From contig NZ_JBHYRS010000006.1 of the NCBI RefSeq assembly GCF_047974105.1, positions 1 through 64,000 of the forward strand: 64,000 nt of DNA, given 5' to 3'. The DNA is from Mitsuokella sp047974105 (GTDB lineage Bacteria; Bacillota; Negativicutes; Selenomonadales; Selenomonadaceae). Positions 1 through 7,722 of the stretch are shown here, piece by piece. Both the position numbers and the translations under genes were made by a program. The notes under the pieces were generated by a model. It saw only the letters and a program-made list of their open reading frames with translations. It did no database searches and was not told where the DNA came from. The first letter of the stretch is position 1; the number at the start of each line of letters is the position of its first letter.

Positions 1-38
1 GTTGACGGCGATGAGTAAATCTGTAGAAGTTTGAGAAA

Positions 39-58
39 GGAGAGGTATGTAACTCTCC
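39..58. other. Small inverted repeat upstream of the ada-like gene
   Basis: Six-base arms GGAGAG and CTCTCC flank an eight-base loop. No T-run follows on either strand, so it is not a clear terminator. It may be a leader hairpin or the tail of a gene to the left of the window. The rest of the first 97 bases shows no coding signal and no Shine-Dalgarno sequence before the ATG at 98. Confidence 0.25.
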
Positions 59-97
59 TGCTAATATGGTTAAAATCGATATTAACTATATTCTTCT

Positions 98-1006
98 ATG
101 TTTTACATACCAGAAAAGGAACTCGACTATCTAAAGTCGCGAGACAAAAAACTGGCAGCGGCCATAGAAGCGATTGGGCCCATAAAGCGTCGGGTAGACG
201 ATGATATATTCTCGTCTGTTGTCCATCATATCATTGGTCAGCAGATTTCCACGGCCGCACAGGCCACGCTCTGGCAGCGGCTGTCCGCAAAGCTCGGAAC
301 CATCGACTCCGAGAGCATCTTATCCCTGAGCCGCGAAGAGCTGCAGTCCATCGGCATGACATACAAAAAGGCCGACTATATTCAGGACTTTGCCGCAAAG
401 GTCCATAGCGGCGCTTTCGATATTCGGGCACTTGAGAGCATGACGGATGAAGAAATGTGGCAGGCTGTGCTGCACAACGACGCAAGTTATGACGGCGTGT
501 TTTTCTACGGTGTCAAGACGACTGGCATCTATTGCCGGCCATCCTGTAAATCAAAAGCCCCGAAACGGGAAAATGTCTGCTTCTTTGCGACTTCTGAAGA
601 AGCCCGCAAAGCCGGTTTTCGCCCCTGCAAGCGCTGCCGCAGCGATTTGCTCGACTACGAGCCCATGAAGCAGCTGGCCGAAGACGTCAAACAGAAAATC
701 GAAGCCTTTTACCGCGAACAGTCGGCCCTCTATCATGAACTCGGCGAAGTCGGCGTCACCGGCCGGCGTCTCACGGACGTTTTCCGCGATGTCTACGGCA
801 TGACGCCCAAGGCCTATATGGATAAACTGCGTCTGCAGGAAGCAAAGCACTTGCTGACCGCCACGGATAAAAAAATCATCGACATCGCCTATGCCGTAGG
901 CTTTGGCAGTCTGTCAGCCTTTTACCGCTTCTTCCAAAAGGAACTTTCCCTCACGCCATCTGCTTATCGCAGACAGTCACAAAAAGAAAAATGCGAACCC
1001 AAATGA
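98..1006 (+). CDS. Chimeric AlkA N-terminal fragment / AdaA methylphosphotriester repair regulator
   Basis: Residues 1-118 resemble the N-terminal part of a DNA-3-methyladenine glycosylase (HhH-GPD superfamily, motif VVHHIIGQQIS at 41-51). The helix-hairpin-helix and catalytic aspartate that should follow are absent. At Met115 (MTDEEMWQAV) the protein becomes a complete AdaA-type regulator: zinc and methyl-acceptor cysteines C146, C150, C177 and C180 (YCRPSC, PCKRC), then an AraC helix-turn-helix pair at about 215-292. AdaA proteins take a methyl group from DNA methylphosphotriesters and then activate alkylation-repair genes. The second methyltransferase domain of E. coli Ada is missing, as in Bacillus AdaA. 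The ATG at 98 has no Shine-Dalgarno; an ATG at 440 would give a normal-length AdaA of 188 residues. It looks like a deletion fusion of neighbouring alkA and ada genes. Repair signalling is plausible; glycosylase activity is not. Confidence 0.85.
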   Translation: MFYIPEKELDYLKSRDKKLAAAIEAIGPIKRRVDDDIFSSVVHHIIGQQISTAAQATLWQRLSAKLGTIDSESILSLSREELQSIGMTYKKADYIQDFAAKVHSGAFDIRALESMTDEEMWQAVLHNDASYDGVFFYGVKTTGIYCRPSCKSKAPKRENVCFFATSEEARKAGFRPCKRCRSDLLDYEPMKQLAEDVKQKIEAFYREQSALYHELGEVGVTGRRLTDVFRDVYGMTPKAYMDKLRLQEAKHLLTATDKKIIDIAYAVGFGSLSAFYRFFQKELSLTPSAYRRQSQKEKCEPK

Positions 1007-1044
1007 GGCTCTGACAAATGAAATGTCAGAGCCTCATTTGGGTT
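996..1044. terminator. Bidirectional terminator between ada-like gene and yaiI
   Basis: Perfect 21-bp stem (arms 996-1016 and 1024-1044) with a seven-base loop. Read on the minus strand the stem is followed by a T-rich run (complement of 979-991), so it ends the yaiI transcript. The stop codon of the ada-like gene lies inside the left arm. Confidence 0.85.
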
Positions 1045-1052
1045 GAACAGAT

Positions 1053-1517
1053 TCACTCCGCATCTTTCTGAAGCTGTAAAATATGCTGCAGTAAGTGCCC
1101 AAATCTTTGGCAGAAATGCTCATCATCTTCGGATGTGCGTTTTCGAGGTCCTTTCAGATGATTCTTCTTCGAGGCACGCCGCGCCTTTTTTGCCAGATGG
1201 CGTTCCATCAGCAGCCGGTCGATATTTTCATTCGTGTACTGCCAGCCGTTTTGATGCACGGCATAGGCGTGTTTGCCAAGTGCCATGGCCGCAACGCCGT
1301 AATCCTGCGTTACGACGATATCGCCTTTGTGGCAGAGGTTGATGAGCGCGAGGTCCACGGCATCGGCTCCTGCCCCGATGATTTTGACTTCACTGTAATT
1401 GGAAGTCAGGATGTGATTCGTATCGCAGAGCAGCGTGACGGGGACTTTGTATTTCTCGGCTATTGTTTCAATCTGCCTGACGACTGGGCAGGCATCGGCA
1501 TCAACGAAAATCTTCAT
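1053..1517 (-). CDS. YaiI/YqxD family protein (UPF0178, DUF188)
   Basis: This 154-residue protein begins MKIFVDADACPVV, the hallmark N-terminus of the UPF0178 family, with a second family motif VTQDYGVA near residues 73-80. These proteins have a PIN-like acidic core (D6, D8 and D76 here), suggesting a metal-dependent nuclease fold, but no activity has been firmly assigned. The length matches the family and the C-terminus is basic, which may favour nucleic-acid contact. It ends at a strong terminator shared with the convergent ada-like gene. The gap of 115 bases to the upstream macrodomain gene leaves it open whether they share a transcript. Confidence 0.9.
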   Translation of the reverse strand: MKIFVDADACPVVRQIETIAEKYKVPVTLLCDTNHILTSNYSEVKIIGAGADAVDLALINLCHKGDIVVTQDYGVAAMALGKHAYAVHQNGWQYTNENIDRLLMERHLAKKARRASKKNHLKGPRKRTSEDDEHFCQRFGHLLQHILQLQKDAE

Positions 1518-1632
1518 AAATAAGGCTCCATTCTGTCTCTAAGAATATTCCTGTATTCTCATAAAGATTTCGTCTCGCCCTGCCTTTTTCCTGCCTGTGC
1601 AAGTTTAGGTCTATCTCAGAAACATGCTTTTA

Positions 1633-2427
1633 TCATTCGGGACGGCCCAAGATATTTTCGTAAATATCGCGGTCACTGTCTTTAAAGACGTCGAAAATCA
1701 CGCGCTGCAGCGCTGCGCCCGGATGCTTGTCCAGCCAATTGCGGACCGTCCGAACGGCAATTTCGGCAGCGTCCCGCTGCGGGAACGAGAATACGCCCGT
1801 CGAGATGCAGCAGAAGACAATATTTGTGAGGCCATATTCTGCAGCGAGGTCGAGGCAGGCGGTATAGCAGGAGGCCAGCAGCTTTTTATGCTGTTCCGTC
1901 AAAGCGCCCTGCACAATGGGGCCGACGGTATGCAGGACATAGCGAGCCGGCAGATGATAGCCTTTGGTGATTTTGGCCTGCCCCGTCGGCTCTTCATGGC
2001 CCTGCTTCTTCATGATCTGATAGAGTTCATAACGCATCTCTGCGCCGGCCATAGTCTGCTCGATGTTGTCAATGCAGTTGTGATTCGGACGGAAGCAGCC
2101 GAGCATCTGGCTGTTGGCCGCGTTGACGATGGCATCGGCATGCAGGCGCGTAATATCGCCCTGCCAGACAAACAGCCGCGCATTAAGCACACTCGCCGGG
2201 ATGTCCGTCACTTCGACAATGCCCTTTTCGCGTGTCATCTGTTCAAGAAAAGCCCCTTCGATGGCCGCAAATTCAGCCGTAAGCGGTGCCGGCATGCGGA
2301 CATTGAACAAGGCGCGCAGAAGCAGCCACTGTCCTTCTGCGTCTTCGGGGATGCGGTACCCTGCGTATTCCGGCATTTCCTTCTGCAGGGCCTTGATAAG
2401 CCAGATTCTTCTTTCTTCCTGCGTCAT
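1633..2427 (-). CDS. Zinc-type macrodomain protein-ADP-ribose hydrolase (SirTM-linked)
   Basis: The 264-residue protein has a macrodomain at about 85-255 with ADAIVNAANS and the zinc-class signature LGCFRPNHNCIDN (Cys, His, Cys ligands), then HTVGPIV and CISTGVFSFP. Zinc macrodomains coupled to M-class sirtuins remove ADP-ribose from protein side chains. The first 80 residues form the helical N-terminal extension typical of this class. It starts two bases after the sirtuin stop codon, so the two are translationally coupled: one enzyme adds and the other removes the modification. In firmicute pathogens such pairs act on a GcvH-like lipoyl carrier made with LplA2. Neither partner is visible here, so the target is open. 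Confidence 0.9.
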   Translation of the reverse strand: MTQEERRIWLIKALQKEMPEYAGYRIPEDAEGQWLLLRALFNVRMPAPLTAEFAAIEGAFLEQMTREKGIVEVTDIPASVLNARLFVWQGDITRLHADAIVNAANSQMLGCFRPNHNCIDNIEQTMAGAEMRYELYQIMKKQGHEEPTGQAKITKGYHLPARYVLHTVGPIVQGALTEQHKKLLASCYTACLDLAAEYGLTNIVFCCISTGVFSFPQRDAAEIAVRTVRNWLDKHPGAALQRVIFDVFKDSDRDIYENILGRPE

Positions 2428-2429
2428 GT

Positions 2430-3374
2430 TCAGACCTTCTTTTCGTTCAGCAAATCTTTCAGGACCTTTCCGATATCCTGCTCCATGCAGAGGCTGCGGT
2501 CCTGTATTTTTTTACTGCAGGCTGCCCATCCCTTGTTGATGGAGACATAAAAAGCTTTTGGATTTTCTTCCGTATAATACCAGAACGGATACTTGATGAT
2601 GACGGGCGTATTCATGCCGACACCGAGCTCGAGATAAAGGATATGATCATCCTCATGCTGCTCCAAGAATGTATGATAACGCATTTGTGCCTCATGCCAG
2701 CCCTCATCTTCAACAAAACGGTCATCGCTGCGCACGCTGACCATCATATCGCGGCCATCATCGGGGCATTTGGGGATGAGTTCTTTAGGGATTGTCATGT
2801 TGAGTTTTCCGGAAGCCGGCACCTCGTAGATGCCCTGTTCATTTTTGACAAAGCCCTGCGCCGCGAGCATCTTTTCGACAATTTCCTGATTGTCGTAGGA
2901 CTTCTGCACCTCGGGCTGCACACTCTGCAGCAGGCCGTAATCGCCCTGCGTGTAGAAAAGGCGCTTCTTGTCAAAGCCGCTTCTCTGGAACTGATGGTCG
3001 ACATTCGTCGTCAGCACGAAATAATCCTTGTCTCTGACGAGCTTCAGAAGATCCGGATAGACCGAAGACGGTGCGTCGATGTAGCGGTTGAAATAAATCT
3101 GACGGCTCCACCAGCCCCAATAAAATTCAGGGCTTGGGAACGGATAAAAGCCACCCGTGTACATATCCGTGATGCCGAATTTCTCGGCAAAGTCAAAGAA
3201 ATATTTCCGGAAGCGTTCACCGCCATACGTCAGCCCCGCAGCCGTCGAAAGCCCCGCGCCGGCGCCAATCAGGACGGCATCGGCTTTTTGTATTTTTTCT
3301 TTGAGCAAAGTAAGCTGCTCTTCATACGATCTATTATTTTTTTTGTAGCAAAGTACGGTATCAAAACCAAACAT
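2430..3374 (-). CDS. M-class sirtuin, protein ADP-ribosyltransferase (SirTM)
   Basis: The 314-residue protein carries the Rossmann loop GAGAGLSTAAG (the sirtuin NAD site in its SirTM form), TTNVDHQFQRSGF, and YTQGDYGLLQ, where glutamine replaces the deacetylase histidine. This change defines SirTM enzymes, which transfer ADP-ribose from NAD to proteins instead of deacylating. The start at 3374 is preceded by GGAGG six bases upstream; longer upstream in-frame sequence lacks support. It lies between a flavin/ferredoxin protein (30 bases upstream) and its macrodomain eraser. The neighbour suggests a redox-linked modification, which fits the oxidative-stress role proposed for SirTM, but that is inference. 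Confidence 0.9.
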   Translation of the reverse strand: MFGFDTVLCYKKNNRSYEEQLTLLKEKIQKADAVLIGAGAGLSTAAGLTYGGERFRKYFFDFAEKFGITDMYTGGFYPFPSPEFYWGWWSRQIYFNRYIDAPSSVYPDLLKLVRDKDYFVLTTNVDHQFQRSGFDKKRLFYTQGDYGLLQSVQPEVQKSYDNQEIVEKMLAAQGFVKNEQGIYEVPASGKLNMTIPKELIPKCPDDGRDMMVSVRSDDRFVEDEGWHEAQMRYHTFLEQHEDDHILYLELGVGMNTPVIIKYPFWYYTEENPKAFYVSINKGWAACSKKIQDRSLCMEQDIGKVLKDLLNEKKV

Positions 3375-3403
3375 GATTTTCCTCCACGATTCCATTTCTT
3401 CTA

Positions 3404-4018
3404 TTATATACTTTTGGTTATGGCCTGTACGGGGCAGATTTCTGCGCAGCGTCCGCAGCTCAGGCAATGATGACGGTCGATAACAGCCTTGCCATTCGGA
3501 CGAATTGAAATGCAGTGCTGTGGACAGACGGACAGGCACTTTTGGCAGCCAATGCAGGCATCTTCATTGACCCGATAGCCGCATGCGTGTGTCTCTGCGT
3601 CGCCGAGGATAAAGTCATCCCGCTCGATGTGCGACGGATTGCTGATATCGAAATACTCCCCTGTCCCTTGATAAATCTGGAACACTTCGAGAGCCTGACG
3701 TGTATTCTCCGGATAGATCTTTGCCATGTACGGATTTTCAATAAAAATTTCCGCGAGTTTCTCCTGTCCGATATTGCGTACAAAGCCATCGAAACGCACA
3801 GCCCGCTTGTCGCGCGTACCGGACAGGCTGATATATCCCTGCTCCTGCAGCTGATGATAAAAATTCTTGCCCTTGGCTGTCAGGAAATAAAGGCCCTGTT
3901 CATCATAGAGCATCAGGTCGATGACGCGAGTCTCGGGGCGTCCTTCGTCATTCAGCGTCGCCATAACGACGGAATGAAAATCTTTGACCAGCATCTTGAG
4001 ATAATATACGGTATCCAT
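3404..4018 (-). CDS. Flavin-binding split-barrel protein with C-terminal two-cluster ferredoxin domain
   Basis: Residues 1-120 look like a pyridoxamine-5'-phosphate-oxidase-like FMN split barrel (HSVVMATLNDEGRPETRVID, then GLYFLTAKGKNFY). The C-terminal 60 residues hold two 4Fe-4S motifs, CIGCQKCLSVC and CLSCGRCAEIC. Such fusions are probably electron-transfer reductases of unknown substrate. The ATG at 4018 has AGGA at 4027-4030 with good spacing; an ATG at 4027 overlaps that site and is unlikely. It is the first gene of an apparent operon with SirTM and the macrodomain hydrolase. Confidence 0.85.
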   Translation of the reverse strand: MDTVYYLKMLVKDFHSVVMATLNDEGRPETRVIDLMLYDEQGLYFLTAKGKNFYHQLQEQGYISLSGTRDKRAVRFDGFVRNIGQEKLAEIFIENPYMAKIYPENTRQALEVFQIYQGTGEYFDISNPSHIERDDFILGDAETHACGYRVNEDACIGCQKCLSVCPQHCISIRPNGKAVIDRHHCLSCGRCAEICPVQAITKSI

Positions 4019-4046
4019 CGCTAACATCCTTTCTCTTTTTAGACAT

Positions 4047-4076
4047 GCAAAAACTGCCGCGGGGAAACGGCAGTCT
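4047..4076 (-). terminator. Rho-independent terminator after the NAD(P)-binding protein gene
   Basis: Stem ACTGCCG/CGGCAGT (4053-4059 with 4068-4074) followed on the minus strand by five Ts. It separates the 4110 gene from the flavin/SirTM operon. Confidence 0.8.
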
Positions 4077-4109
4077 TTTGGGGATTATGCATAAGGGGAT
4101 TTGGCGGGC

Positions 4110-4742
4110 TTAAGCGCGGACAACGGAGATGCGCTGTTTTACATGCTTGCCGCTCTCAATTTCATCGACCATAGCAATGGCGTAGTCGGCATACGAGATG
4201 ATGGACTCATTCTTGCTGTTGAGCGTGAACTCTTCGCCGGCAAGGATGTATTTGCCCGTGCGGTCGCCATCTGCCTGGAAATCAGCAGCTGGGGAGATGT
4301 ACGTCCAGTTGACATCTTCCGTGGCACGAAGTTCAGCAAGAGCCAGACCATGTGCGGCGCTGACACCCTTGAAGGCATCCGGGAAATTCGGAGCGAGCTC
4401 TACCGTGGAAGTATGCTCTTTGTTCGTGTAAAGGCTGCCTGCACCGCCGACAACGACGAGGCGCGTCTTTGTGCCCTTCAACAGGTCTGCGAGGTAAATG
4501 GCAGCTCTCGGTACGATATACAGCGTCTCGAGCGTCCACGTGCCGACTGCATCGACAACAACGTCAAAGCCCTGCAGATCTTCCTTCGTCAGAGCGAAGA
4601 CATCTTTTTTGATATAATTCTTGGCCTGCGTGTTATTTTCGTCATGACGGCCAAAAGCGACAACCTCATGGCCGCGATTCAGGGCCTCTTTGATGACATT
4701 CTGTGCGACACGGCCGTTTGCTGCTACAACTGCGATTTTCAT
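4110..4742 (-). CDS. NAD(P)-binding Rossmann protein, NmrA/atypical SDR type
   Basis: The 210-residue protein opens with MKIAVVAANGRVAQNVIKEA, a GxxGxxx-type dinucleotide site in slightly altered form (AANGRVA). It continues with VVVDAVGTW and LVVVGGAGSLY, typical of atypical short-chain dehydrogenases that sense or use NAD(P)H. There is no classical YxxxK catalytic pair, so it may bind cofactor as a redox sensor or act on a small quinone-like substrate. It is monocistronic, with a consensus promoter at 4833-4861 and its own terminator. The leader contains GTAAT and ATTAC half sites (4802-4817), a possible operator. Confidence 0.85.
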   Translation of the reverse strand: MKIAVVAANGRVAQNVIKEALNRGHEVVAFGRHDENNTQAKNYIKKDVFALTKEDLQGFDVVVDAVGTWTLETLYIVPRAAIYLADLLKGTKTRLVVVGGAGSLYTNKEHTSTVELAPNFPDAFKGVSAAHGLALAELRATEDVNWTYISPAADFQADGDRTGKYILAGEEFTLNSKNESIISYADYAIAMVDEIESGKHVKQRISVVRA

Positions 4743-4832
4743 AATATGTTTCTCCTTCCGAAGGGCTTTTCCCTTCCAATCAATCTTTGTTTTTTCTTTA
4801 TGTAATGTTCGCGATTACGTCTTACAAGTCAT

Positions 4833-4861
4833 ACTATACCAGAGCAGGTACATATTGTCAA
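4833..4861 (-). promoter_or_regulatory. Consensus sigma-70 promoter for the 4742 gene
   Basis: On the minus strand TTGACA (complement of 4856-4861), a 17-base spacer and TATAGT (complement of 4833-4838). It lies about 90 bases before the ATG at 4742. Confidence 0.8.
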
Positions 4862-4875
4862 CACTTTTATTACAT

Positions 4876-4930
4876 CAAAAAAAATAAAAAATTTTGGCAT
4901 CCCGATGTGACAAGCACCAGGATGCCAAAA
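4876..4930 (-). terminator. Rho-independent terminator after doxX-like gene
   Basis: Eleven-bp stem TTTTGGCATCC/GGATGCCAAAA (4892-4902 with 4920-4930), followed on the minus strand by a long T-rich run. Confidence 0.85.
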
Positions 4931-4952
4931 GTATCTTATATATATGAAGATT

Positions 4953-5405
4953 TTAGTCGAGCTCCGACTCGTCGCGTTCCGCGCCGAGCATGTAGTCGAG
5001 GCTGTAGCGGCCCGGACCGGCAAAGAGCGTGCCAAGGTAGAAGATGCCTTCTTCGAGAGGACGCGTTACCTCAAGAATCGGAGCGCCCATCGCGTAGACA
5101 ATTGCCGTGCCCATCATGAGATTGGCGAAAAGCAAGGCCGACATCGGACGATAGAGCAGGCCGAGCAGGATGAAGAGTCCGCCAAACGTCTCCGTCAGGC
5201 CCGAGACAAGTCCGAAGAACGTCGGGAACAGGTGAATGCCGAGAGCCCCCATCATCGAGCCCAGCGCCGTCCATCCCTCAGGACCGCTGAGGATTTTCGG
5301 CACGCCGTGCCAGATAAAGGCCAGACCGATGAGAATGCGGAAGACGAGAAGTCCAAGATCTTTTTTGGATGCAATAAAGTTGTTGAGCTGCTGTAATGCG
5401 TTCAT
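4953..5405 (-). CDS. DoxX family membrane protein
   Basis: The 150-residue protein has four predicted membrane helices and the DoxX signature: RILIGLAFIWHGVPK near residues 23-37, and an ETFGGLFILLGLLYRP stretch. DoxX proteins are small membrane proteins linked to quinone or thiosulfate redox chemistry and oxidative stress; their exact reaction is mostly unknown. The start at 5405 is supported by GGAGGA seven bases upstream, so the longer open frame to 5522 is not used. The gene stands alone, with a good terminator downstream. Confidence 0.85.
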   Translation of the reverse strand: MNALQQLNNFIASKKDLGLLVFRILIGLAFIWHGVPKILSGPEGWTALGSMMGALGIHLFPTFFGLVSGLTETFGGLFILLGLLYRPMSALLFANLMMGTAIVYAMGAPILEVTRPLEEGIFYLGTLFAGPGRYSLDYMLGAERDESELD

Positions 5406-5650
5406 GATGATTCCTCCTTCATGAGTCAGTATTTTTTCGTAATGGATAATCATTTCATACTTACATGATATACGAAGAAGGGAAGCGCGGCAAGAACGAT
5501 TTTTTGCTTGAGCTAGTATCAAATGCTTGCGTATTGGCCTGATTACTGGGCAAATAGATTATGAGTCCAGCTGCTGTATCACATCGTCGCGATGCTGCAT
5601 AGCCCTTTCAGAAAAATTGCCATAGCCTGATACTGTCCACCACAAAAATA

Positions 5651-5679
5651 TTGACAAAAGCAATTAATTGGTATAAGAT
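5651..5679 (+). promoter_or_regulatory. Promoter for the secreted protein at 5730
   Basis: TTGACA at 5651-5656, 17-base spacer, TAAGAT at 5674-5679. It is the main signal in the 324-base gap 5406-5729, which otherwise shows only the doxX upstream region and no further gene. Confidence 0.7.
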
Positions 5680-5729
5680 GTTCTTCAGTAAAAGACATGG
5701 ACGAACATTACAGCCATTTGGAGAAATGA

Positions 5730-6260
5730 ATGATGAAGTTGAAAATGTATATTGCCGCAGGTGCTTTTGCTGCAGCCGGCCTGATGACGACGGGCATGAC
5801 TGCGACGGTCAATGCCGCTGAACAGATTCCAAATCCCATTGTAACGTACAATACGGTACAGGATGCCGCTAAGGCCGCCGGCATCACACCGCTTTATCTG
5901 CCGAAGATTTCCGGCTACCATGTTGATTATATTTCGGTCATTGGCAATGATACAGTAGACCTCAGCTATGTACGTGATGGCGAGACTCAGACGAGACTGC
6001 GTGTACGTACTACGAAAACAAGCATGACACATTTAAGCGGTATAAACGGTGTAAATTGGAAACAACAAAACATCGATCATACGCAAGTCGCTGTTGCAGA
6101 ACTGCCGACCGTCATGAGCACAGACCCGAAGGGCTATGCAGCTGAATGGCAGAGAGACGGTTATCATTTCTCCATCACGGCTGAAAATATCTCCTCGGCA
6201 GAGTTTCAGAACCTGCTGGAAGATGGCCTCGTCGACCTGTCCGAGCATTACTTCGATTAA
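5730..6260 (+). CDS. Secreted DUF4367-like protein
   Basis: The 176-residue protein starts with a signal peptide (KLKMYIAAGAFAAAGLM, cleavage probably after VNA-A near residue 30). The mature part contains ITPLYLPKISGYHVDYISV and repeated beta-strand segments resembling DUF4367, a domain found in exported proteins and anti-sigma factors. No catalytic motif is visible. A GGAG site lies before two adjacent ATG codons (5730 and 5733). Its own promoter and terminator make it monocistronic. Function unknown. Confidence 0.75.
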   Translation: MMKLKMYIAAGAFAAAGLMTTGMTATVNAAEQIPNPIVTYNTVQDAAKAAGITPLYLPKISGYHVDYISVIGNDTVDLSYVRDGETQTRLRVRTTKTSMTHLSGINGVNWKQQNIDHTQVAVAELPTVMSTDPKGYAAEWQRDGYHFSITAENISSAEFQNLLEDGLVDLSEHYFD

Positions 6261-6296
6261 CCGATAATACTTGATATACTTCCCTATCATAAAAGA

Positions 6297-6326
6297 CAGC
6301 CGCAAAAATTACGGCTGCCTTTTATT
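6297..6326. terminator. Terminator between converging genes
   Basis: Stem CAGCCG/CGGCTG (6297-6302, 6312-6317) with a T-rich tail on the plus strand and a shorter one (TCTTTTAT) on the minus strand. It sits between the genes ending at 6260 and 6392. Confidence 0.75.
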
Positions 6327-6332
6327 TTGCCT

Positions 6333-6358
6333 GAAAAAGTCCAGCGCTGGACTTTTTC
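6333..6358. repeat. 26-bp palindrome, copy 1 of 5
   Basis: Perfect palindrome with half site GAAAAAGTCCAG and centre GC (CCAGCGCTGG). It lies six bases past an independent terminator, in the gap between converging genes. The same element recurs at 20756, 33434, 45643 and 57542. Confidence 0.9.
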
Positions 6359-6391
6359 CCTCTTTTTGTTGATATCATTTGTCAGCCGCGG

Positions 6392-6685
6392 TCAGTCGCC
6401 CATGATGCGGTCGAGCAGGGAGCCTTTCTTTTTGCTCGGAACCTGCGGTGCACTGCTGTCATGCTGACTAGTTTGCGGGCGTTCTTCCGACACAGGCTTG
6501 CCGGACTGACTTTTTTCCATGGCGACGCGGTCGCGGTAGGCCTTGGCCCGTGTGACACTTTTCCATGCATCAGCCGTGCGGGCCTTTGCCTTATGAGCCC
6601 GCCGCTCTTCGGCAATCATGCGTTTTTCCCGTTCCTGCAGAATGGCAGCCTGCTTTTTGAGTTCTTCTGTCTTTTTGTCATCCAT
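6392..6685 (-). CDS. Small charged coiled-coil protein, hypothetical
   Basis: The 97-residue protein is rich in Lys, Arg and Glu, with a probable coiled coil over residues 4-60 (EELKKQAAILQEREKRM onward) and a low-complexity tail ending KKKGSLLDRIMGD. No family is recognised. A GGGAG site precedes the ATG at 6685. It is the last gene of a possible minus-strand operon that begins with the AEC transporter at 10172; the gap to the upstream oxidoreductase gene is 36 bases. Confidence 0.6.
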   Translation of the reverse strand: MDDKKTEELKKQAAILQEREKRMIAEERRAHKAKARTADAWKSVTRAKAYRDRVAMEKSQSGKPVSEERPQTSQHDSSAPQVPSKKKGSLLDRIMGD

Positions 6686-6721
6686 TAAAATCGGCTCCCT
6701 TCTTTCTGTAATCTCTTGAGT

Positions 6722-7699
6722 TTATTTATTTTTCAGCATCCGGCAGCGGCTCTGCTCCAAAATATGCATGACCTGCTGTGTTGCTGCCAATTTTTCATAG
6801 GCTTCTTCATAGCGCCCTTCGTGCCAGAAGCGGTCAAAGGCAGCAAATTCATGTGCAAGACGCGGCGTACTGCCGTTGAGCGTGACGGTTTTTTCCATTT
6901 GTCCGTGCTGCTTCAGAACGATGGTATCCATGCGGTTCGGCCCGCCTTTGACTGCGAGCCAGCCATCCTCGCCCTGCACGATAAAGAAGCAGGGGCTCTC
7001 CGAATCCTTGGCACCGATGCAGACAGCCTGAAAATCCGGATACTGCAGCTTCATGATGCCGGATGTATCGACGCCGTTGAAGCCGATATTTGGCGTGTAG
7101 TCAAAGTCAGTCGGGGCTCCGAACAAATTCGTGGCCAAGGTAATATTGTAGAAATTGATATCATAGAGCGCGCCGCCATAGACCTCAGGGTCAAAGGCCG
7201 GCAGCACGATACCTTTGCGATAGGCGTCATAACGGCTCGAATACTGCGAATAGTTGGCCTGTACGAGCTTGATTTTGCCAACGTCCTTTAGATGCTGCTG
7301 CAGGAAATGGAAATTCGGCATGTGAAGGAAGGATACTGCCTCAAACAGGAACAGATGCTTCTCTTTTGCCAGCGCAATGAGCTCCGTCGTCTCCTTTTCC
7401 GTCGGACAGAACGGTTTTTCCAAAATGACGTGTTTTCCTGCCAGCAGCGCCTTTTTCGCATAGGCATAATGCACGCTGTTGATCAGGCCGACATAAATAA
7501 AGTCAATATCATCCCGCGCAAGCAGCTCTTCATAATCCGTGCTGACTGCCGGAATCCCGTATTTTTCAGCCAGGGCTGCGGCCTTATCCCTGCTGTGCTC
7601 CCTTGCCCAAATGACCTTGAGCTCGATTTGGCTGAGGTCCTTTACCGCATCCAGAACCTCCCGGACAATCTTGCCTGTTCCCAGTAAAGCTAATCGCAT
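6722..7699 (-). CDS. Gfo/Idh/MocA family oxidoreductase
   Basis: The 325-residue protein has an N-terminal Rossmann domain (MRLALLGTGKIVREVLDAV) and the family motif EKPF at about residues 97-100, whose lysine helps catalysis. The C-terminal half is the alpha/beta substrate domain. Family members oxidise or reduce sugars and polyols with NAD(P). The substrate cannot be read from sequence. A GAGGGA site supports the start at 7699; the open frame runs further upstream but overlaps the DUF4869 gene. It follows that gene by 23 bases. Confidence 0.9.
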   Translation of the reverse strand: MRLALLGTGKIVREVLDAVKDLSQIELKVIWAREHSRDKAAALAEKYGIPAVSTDYEELLARDDIDFIYVGLINSVHYAYAKKALLAGKHVILEKPFCPTEKETTELIALAKEKHLFLFEAVSFLHMPNFHFLQQHLKDVGKIKLVQANYSQYSSRYDAYRKGIVLPAFDPEVYGGALYDINFYNITLATNLFGAPTDFDYTPNIGFNGVDTSGIMKLQYPDFQAVCIGAKDSESPCFFIVQGEDGWLAVKGGPNRMDTIVLKQHGQMEKTVTLNGSTPRLAHEFAAFDRFWHEGRYEEAYEKLAATQQVMHILEQSRCRMLKNK

Positions 7700-7722
7700 A
7701 AAACATCCCTCTTTCTTTTTGG

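Noticed and set aside
6333..6358. Palindrome copies taken simply as rho-independent terminators
   Set aside because: They do have A- and T-flanks, but three of five adjoin a separate terminator and the centre leaves almost no loop; the simple reading is kept as an alternative only.
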